A DNA stretch of 64,000 nucleotides from Xanthostigma xanthostigma (Eukaryota; Arthropoda; Insecta; Raphidioptera; Raphidiidae). The notes below the pieces were generated by a model that worked only from the letters and a program-made list of their open reading frames with translations, had not been told where the DNA came from and made no database searches. Made by a program: the position numbers and the translations under genes. The DNA is taken from the NCBI GenBank assembly GCA_963575645.1, contig OY754467.1, positions 54,645,135 to 54,709,134 of the forward strand, in the 5' to 3' direction. This document shows, in pieces, positions 57,991-64,000 of this stretch; within the stretch, counting starts at the first letter, position 1; each line of letters opens with the position of its first letter.

Positions 57991-58469
57991 ACAGCTTTTA
58001 TAGATCATATAAAAAGTATTCCAACAAATTCAAAATTCAAGATAGCGCTTAAAAAGTTCGTAATTTGAAAGTATTTTTATAAAATGAGCGAATTTTTCTC
58101 AAACTGATTGTTTTGTATGACAATACAAGCATCTTGTAGATCTTTTGGAAATAAACGATTATTGTTATTATTATAGACCAAAAACTTGAGCTATATTTGG
58201 ATTTAATATCGTGTCATTTTCTATTGACGTGTTTTATGGAAACAAAATTGACTGTTTGAACTTTGTCAATAATCGACTTTATTCCATAATAGGTATGTGA
58301 TATTTTTCGACAATTTGGTATAATCTCTTCGATTCAATTCAAATTCGCTAGGCTTATAGGAAATGACGCGCTGAAGTCACCGAGTTCAGTTCGAAGTGCT
58401 TATCTGAAAAGTCTGGAATACGTATCGGATACATTTCAAGTTTGGTATACAGACACGTGACATTCTAAA

Positions 58470-58535
58470 TTCAATGAGCCGATTTGCGAAAACGCTGAAA
58501 AACATAAATTTTTTAAGAAAATAAAAATGTGACGA
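58470..58535 (+). repeat. Diverged piece of the 59500-60950 repeat family
   Basis: GAGCCGATTTGCGAAAACGC, AACATAAATTTTTTAAG and ATAAAAATGTGACG follow the same order as GCCGCCGATTTGCGAAAACA, AACTTCAATTTTTTCAAT and ATAAAAGTGTCACGG in the tandem units 1 kb downstream. Confidence 0.6.
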
Positions 58536-58631
58536 TGCTTCTTTGTTTATATGACATTTTGTGTACAATCTTTGTTTTGTTTTTGTACATCTTGCAACTG
58601 TTTCAACCACGCAAACGCATGCGAATACGAT

Positions 58632-58728
58632 TCAGAAATAGAACAGTAGAATGAACTCATATGTCTTTCTGAAGACCCAATAGTTGTTCCGATGGACTCG
58701 TATGTCTTTCCAATGACCCAACACAGAT
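58632..58728 (+). repeat. Two-copy tandem repeat, about 45 bp
   Basis: GAACTCATATGTCTTTCTGA plus AGACCCAATAG, then GGACTCGTATGTCTTTCCAA plus TGACCCAACAC. The copies differ by several substitutions. Confidence 0.7.
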
Positions 58729-58904
58729 GTTTTCCGACAAAAAGGGGCATACATTACATAAAAAGGGTCATGAATATACGTATAAATAAATAAAGGGGTA
58801 GGATACAAAGTAAATAAAAGTAAAAACGTGTAAAATAAGGGGTATACAATGTAAATAAAATAAAAAAATGCGTAAAGTAATCCTTTTACAGAATTTTCAG
58901 CTGA

Positions 58905-59275
58905 TTTGTTTTGCATAGACAACGTATTTAATTTAGGACAAGTTAGTCTTAAATAAACGACTAAAACGCAGAAAAGTTTAAACTAATAGCTTTTAAATAA
59001 ATTGATTAGAAAGCGCCAGTATACATATAGTGTATTTTAGCGACATCTAAACACAATAACAAAAGTGCAAAAAAATCTAAGACACTAGCTTTTAAAAAAT
59101 TTTGTCGGATGTCGCTAAAATACACTAAGTGTATGCTAGCGACATCGTACGGATTTTCTTAAAAGTTATTAGTTTGAACTTTTCTGCGCTTTAGTTGTTT
59201 AGCATAGACAGGCTCTAAATGAAATAAGAAGACACTTAACTTTTGTAGCACCTGTCTATACAAAACCAAAGACAA
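58905..59275. repeat. Imperfect foldback element
   Basis: AAAACGCAGAAAAGTTTAAA and AGCTTTTAAATAA (58962-59000) are inverted at TTAAAAGTTATTAGTTTGAA and CTTTTCTGCGCTTTAG (59160-59195). Inner words AGTGTATTTTAGCGACATC and GATGTCGCTAAAATACACT also pair. Outer TTTTGCATAGACA and TGTCTATACAAAA words extend it. Confidence 0.7.
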
Positions 59276-59499
59276 TATGCAAAACCAAATGTTTTTAATG
59301 ATAATTTAATGAATATTGCACATACCGCTAAACTAGCGGTATGAGCTTTATTATTGCTTTGTGCGTCGGAGCTGACTTTCGTTCATAAAGAAGTTATATC
59401 TAAGTTAATTTCACACGAAATCCATTTAAATTGAAGCTTTTTGAAAAGAGGAGAGCCTGATCTATAAAAAGTATCTGCCATTACTATTTTTTCCATAAG

Positions 59500-60950
59500 T
59501 ACACATAATATTAACCGCATCGGAAGGCTCTTAGTGCCTCAAAAAGCCGCCGATTTGCGAAAACACGGAAAACTTCAATTTTTTCAATTTTTTGGAAAAT
59601 ATAAAAGTGTCACGGATATGCCTGCAATTACTTGACCTTATAGAAAAAAGTGCGCTGAATCGAATGAGCACAAGCGCAGAGCTGTATCTCTTCTGGTTTC
59701 GAAGTTATGAGCATTTAAAGTTTGAAAATTTTAAACTCGATTATCTCCGAAACTAGACAAGATACAGAGCTGCGCATGTGATCATTGGATTCAGCGTGTC
59801 AAAATCTACCGGGTAACATTAATATCGACCCGTTCTGGGAGACTTCGATTTTGAAAATTTTTACAGGGGGGGGCCGACGATTATTTTTTCATTTTAAATA
59901 AAGTGCAGTATCGACTGGAAATTTATATAATATATGGTTGAAAATGGCTTGGTCCTATGCAAAAAATCATGCTGAATCGAATGAGCCTATCTAGAAGTCT
60001 GTAGCTATTGTAGTTTTCAAGTTATAGCGTTTTTAATTTTTTCAAGAAAAATTTATAAAAACGCGTCTAACTCCTAAACCAAAGGAGATACAGAGTTGCG
60101 CGTGGTCTCATTGGATTCAGCGTGATTTTTTCCATAATTACACATAATATTAACCGCATCGGAAGGCTCTTAGTGCCTCAAAAAGCCGCCGATTTGCGAA
60201 AACATCGAAAAACTTCAATTTTTTCAATTTTTTGGAAAATATAAAAGTGTCACGGATATGCCTGCATTTACTTGGCCTTATAGAAAAAAGTGCGCTGAAT
60301 CGAATGAGCACAAGCGCAGAGCTGTATCTCTTCTGGTTTCGAAGTTATGAGCATTTAAAGTTTGAAAATTTCAAACTCGATTATCTCCGAAACTAGACAA
60401 GATACAGAGCTGCGCCTGTGATCATTGGATTCAGCGTGTCAAAATCTACCGGGTAACATTAATATCGAGCCGTTCTGGAAGAAAATATAAAAGTGTCACG
60501 GATATGCCTGTATTTACTTGACGTTATAGAAAAAAGTGCGCTGAATCGAATGAGCACAAGCGCAGAGCTGTATCTCTTCTGGTTTCGAAGTTATGAGCAT
60601 TTAAAGTTTGAAAATTTCAAACTCGATTATCTCCGAAACTAGACAAGATACAGAGCTGCGCCTGTGATCATTGGATTCAGCGTGTCAAAATCTACCGGGT
60701 AACATTAATATCGAGCCGTTCTGGAAGAAAATATAAAAGTGTCACGGATATGCCTGTATTTACTTGACGTTATAGAAAAAAGTGCGCTGAATCGAATGGG
60801 CACAAGCGCAGAGCTGTATCTCTTCTGGTTTCGAAGTTATGAGCATTTACAACTTGAAAATTTCAAATTCGAATATCTCCAAAACTAGACAAGATACAGA
60901 CTGCGCCTGTGCTCATTGGATTCAGCGTATCAAAATCTACCGGGTAACAT
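59500..60950 (+). repeat. Tandem 246-bp satellite units and diverged relatives
   Basis: Units starting GAAAATATAAAAGTGTCACG occur at 59595, 60235, 60481 and 60727. The last three are 246 bp apart, and the last is cut at about 60950 by the 21-bp array. The 59595-60234 interval contains one unit plus a diverged one (59940-60130). A leader AACCGCATCGGAAGGCTCTT precedes the units at 59513 and 60152. Each unit holds a dyad: GCGCTGAATCGAATGAGCAC to GCAGAGCTGTATC, mirrored by GATACAGAGCTGCGCCTGTG to ATTGGATTCAGCG. Confidence 0.92.
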
Positions 60951-60954
60951 TAAT

Positions 60955-63900
60955 AATAAAAAAGGGAAAAAACGGGCCAAAAAAGGGAAAAAACGGGCCA
61001 AAAAAGGGAAAAAACGGGCCAAAAAAGGGAAAAAACGGGCCAAAAAAGGGAAAAAACGGGCCAAAAAAGGGAAAAAACGGGCCAAAAAAGGGAAAAAACG
61101 GGCCAAAAAAGGGAAAAAACGGGCCAAAAAGGGAAAAAACGGGCCAAAAAAGGGAAAAAACGGGCCAAAAAAGGGAAAAAACGGGCCAAAAAAGGGAAAA
61201 AACGGGCCAAAAAAGGGAAAAAACGGGCCAAAAAAGGGAAAAAACGGGCCAAAAAAGGGAAAAAAACGGGCCAAAAAAGGGAAAAAACGGGCCAAAAAGG
61301 GAAAAAACGGGCCAAAAAAGGGAAAAAACGGGCCAAAAAAGGGAAAAAACGGGCCAAAAAAGGGAAAAAACGGGCCAAAAAAGGGAAAAAACGGGCCAAA
61401 AAAGGGAAAAAACGGGCCAAAAAAGGGAAAAAACGGGCCAAAAAAGGGAAAAAACGGCCAAAAAAGGGAAAAAACGGGCCAAAAAAGGGAAAATACGGGC
61501 CAAAAAAGGGAAAAAACGGGCCAAAAAAGGGAAAAAACGGGCCAAAAAAGGGAAAAAACGGGCCAAAAAAGGGAAAAAACGGGCCAAAAAAGGGAAAAAA
61601 CGGGCCAAAAAAGGGAAAAAACGGGCCAAAAAAGGGAAAAAACGGGCCAAAAAAGGGAAAAAACGGGCCAAAAAAGGGAAAAAACGGGCCAAAAAAGGGA
61701 AAAAACGGGCCAAAAAAGGGAAAAAACGGGCCAAAAAAGGGAAAAAACGGGCCAAAAAAGGGAAAAAACGGGCCAAAAAAGGGAAAAAACGGGCCAAAAA
61801 AGGGAAAAAACGGGCCAAAAAAGGGAAAAAACGGGCCAAAAAAGGGAAAAAACGGGCCAAAAAAGGGAAAAAACGGGCCAAAAAAGGGAAAAAACGGGCC
61901 AAAAAAGGGAAAAAACGGGCCAAAAAAGGGAAAAAACGGGCCAAAAAAGGGAAAAAACGGGCCAAAAAAGGGAAAAAACGGGCCAAAAAAGGGAAAAAAC
62001 GGGCCAAAAAAGGGAAAAAACGGGCCAAAAAAGGGAAAAAACGGGCCAAAAAAGGGAAAAAACGGGCCAAAAAAGGGAAAAAACGGGCCAAAAAAGGGAA
62101 AAAACGGGCCAAAAAAGGGAAAAAACGGGCCAAAAAAGGGAAAAAACGGGCCAAAAAAGGGAAAAAACGGGCCAAAAAAGGGAAAAAACGGGCCAAAAAA
62201 GGGAAAAAACGGGCCAAAAAAGGGAAAAAACGGGCCAAAAAAGGGAAAAAACGGGCCAAAAAAGGGAAAAAACGGGCCAAAAAAGGGAAAAAACGGGCCA
62301 AAAAAGGGAAAAAACGGGCCAAAAAAGGGAAAAAACGGGCCAAAAAAGGGAAAAAACGGGCCAAAAAAGGGAAAAAACGGGCCAAAAAAGGGAAAAAACG
62401 GGCCAAAAAAGGGAAAAAACGGGCCAAAAAAGGGAAAAAACGGGCCAAAAAAGGGAAAAAACGGGCCAAAAAAGGGAAAAAACGGGCCAAAAAAGGGAAA
62501 AAACGGGCCAAAAAAGGGAAAAAACGGGCCAAAAAAGGGAAAAAACGGGCCAAAAAAGGGAAAAAACGGGCCAAAAAAGGGAAAAAACGGGCCAAAAAAG
62601 GGAAAAAACGGGCCAAAAAAGGGAAAAAACGGGCCAAAAAAGGGAAAAAACGGGCCAAAAAAGGGAAAAAACGGCCAAAAAAGGGAAAAAACGGGCCAAA
62701 AAAGGGAAAAAACGGGCCAAAAAAGGGAAAAAACGGGCCAAAAAAGGGAAAAAACGGGCCAAAAAAGGGAAAAAACGGGCCAAAAAAGGGAAAAAACGGG
62801 CCAAAAAAGGGAAAAAACGGGCCAAAAAAGGGAAAAAACGGGCCAAAAAAGGGAAAAAACGGGCCAAAAAAGGGAAAAAACGGGCCAAAAAAGGGAAAAA
62901 ACGGGCCAAAAAAGGGAAAAAACGGGCCAAAAAAGGGAAAAAACGGGCCAAAAAGGGAAAAAACGGGCCAAAAAAGGGAAAAAACGGGCCAAAAAAGGGA
63001 AAAAACGGGCCAAAAAAGGGAAAAAACGGGCCAAAAAAGGGAAAAAACGGGCCAAAAAAGGGAAAAAACGGGCCAAAAAAGGGAAAAAACGGGCCAAAAA
63101 AGGGAAAAAACGGGCCAAAAAAGGGAAAAAACGGGCCAAAAAAGGGAAAAAACGGGCCAAAAAAGGGAAAAAACGGGCCAAAAAAGGGAAAAAACGGGCC
63201 AAAAAAGGGAAAAAACGGGCCAAAAAAGGGAAAAAACGGGCCAAAAAAGGGAAAAAACGGGCCAAAAAAGGGAAAAAACGGGCCAAAAAAGGGAAAAAAC
63301 GGGCCAAAAAAGGGAAAAAACGGGCCAAAAAAGGGAAAAAACGGCCAAAAAAGGGAAAAAACGGGCCAAAAAAGGGAAAAAACGGGCCAAAAAAGGGAAA
63401 AAACGGGCCAAAAAAGGGAAAAAACGGGCCAAAAAAGGGAAAAAACGGGCCAAAAAAGGGAAAAAAACGGGCCAAAAAAGGGAAAAAACGGGCCAAAAAA
63501 GGGAAAAAACGGGCCAAAAAAGGGAAAAAACGGGCCAAAAAAGGGAAAAAACGGGCCAAAAAAGGGAAAAAACGGGCCAAAAAAGGGAAAAAACGGGCCA
63601 AAAAAGGGAAAAAACGGGCCAAAAAAGGGAAAAAACGGGCCAAAAAAGGGAAAAAACGGGCCAAAAAAGGGAAAAAACGGGCCAAAAAAGGGAAAAAACG
63701 GGCCAAAAAAGGGAAAAAACGGGCCAAAAAAGGGAAAAAACGGGCCAAAAAAGGGAAAAAACGGGCCAAAAAAGGGAAAAAACGGGCCAAAAAAGGGAAA
63801 AAACGGGCCAAAAAAGGGAAAAAACGGGCCAAAAAAGGGAAAAAACGGGCCAAAAAAGGGAAAAAACGGAAAAAAGTGGAAAAAACGGGCCAAAAAAGGG

Positions 63901-64000
63901 AAAAAACGGGCCAAAAAAGGGAAAAAACGGGCCAAAAAAGGAAAACGGGCAAAAAGGAAAAACGGGCCAAAAAGGGAAAAAACGGCCAAAAAAGGGGAAA
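60955..64000 (+). repeat. 21-bp minisatellite array, about 145 copies, open at the window end
   Basis: The unit is G3 A6 C G3 C2 A6. Occasional variants have one A fewer (about 61128, 61295, 62950), one A more (about 61260, 63465), CGG instead of CGGG (about 61455, 62672, 63342) or a substitution (61495). The right 130 bp (63865-64000) is irregular. As 21 is a multiple of three and the unit has no stop on the minus strand, three overlapping minus frames of 838-1019 codons appear (repeats of PVFSLFW, ARFFPFL or GPFFPFF). They have no splice or start context and are not genes. Confidence 0.97.

Noticed and set aside
60930-63989. Three overlapping minus-strand frames of 838-1019 codons (Phe/Pro-rich heptad repeats)
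   Set aside because: They are produced by the 21-bp minisatellite, whose period is divisible by three and which lacks stops in all minus frames; no gene context.
1-64000. CRISPR arrays, operons, phage or viral gene blocks
   Set aside because: None seen: repeats are tandem without spacers, and the genes found are spliced eukaryotic genes.

Overview
The window looks like insect nuclear DNA, most probably from an aphid or a close hemipteran relative. The sequence is AT-rich, genes are split by introns of 0.05 to 10 kb with GT-AG borders, short non-autonomous transposons are dense, and the TAGGTACCTA-type words common in aphid genomes recur. The species call is inference. There are no bacterial operons, CRISPR arrays or phage genes, and most open reading frames in the window are chance or lie inside repeats.

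Three protein genes can be rebuilt exon by exon with matching intron phases. (1) On the plus strand, 6143-25390 holds the 3' part of a midkine/pleiotrophin (Miple) growth-factor gene: two tandem four-cysteine domain exons and a tiny basic terminal exon. Its 5' end and signal peptide were not found. (2) On the minus strand, 39065-33870 holds a complete eight-exon proton-coupled amino acid transporter of the SLC36/PAT (pathetic-like) family, 487 residues. (3) On the plus strand, 54958-57823 holds a complete five-exon OCIA-domain protein (OCIAD1/Asrij), 259 residues. Genes 1 and 2 are convergent, and genes 2 and 3 are divergent across about 15.9 kb. The three act in different processes (secreted heparin-binding signal, membrane amino acid transport, endosomal or mitochondrial regulator), and nothing shows that they work together.

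The rest is introns and intergenic DNA filled with transposon remains. hAT-type elements with 8-bp target duplications lie at 126-811, 19981-20802, 43678-44006 and 54324-54842. TTAA-flanked piggyBac-like elements lie at 22160-23110 (with a 101-codon reading frame) and 41805-42083. A small Helitron lies at 50400-50759, a pogo/Tigger-like MITE at 28774-29013, and two LINE 3' ends at 3030-4330 and 36655-37195. Many foldback (palindromic) elements fall into several dispersed families.

The right end is satellite-like: diverged and tandem 246-bp units, each with an internal dyad (59500-60950), then about 145 copies of a 21-bp minisatellite (60955-64000) that runs off the window. The minisatellite gives three huge overlapping minus-strand reading frames that are an artefact of its period. 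I found no convincing new multi-gene system. The most unusual items are the satellite block, the piggyBac-like element with a reading frame, the transposon-in-transposon just upstream of the OCIAD start codon, and the large foldback in an OCIAD intron.
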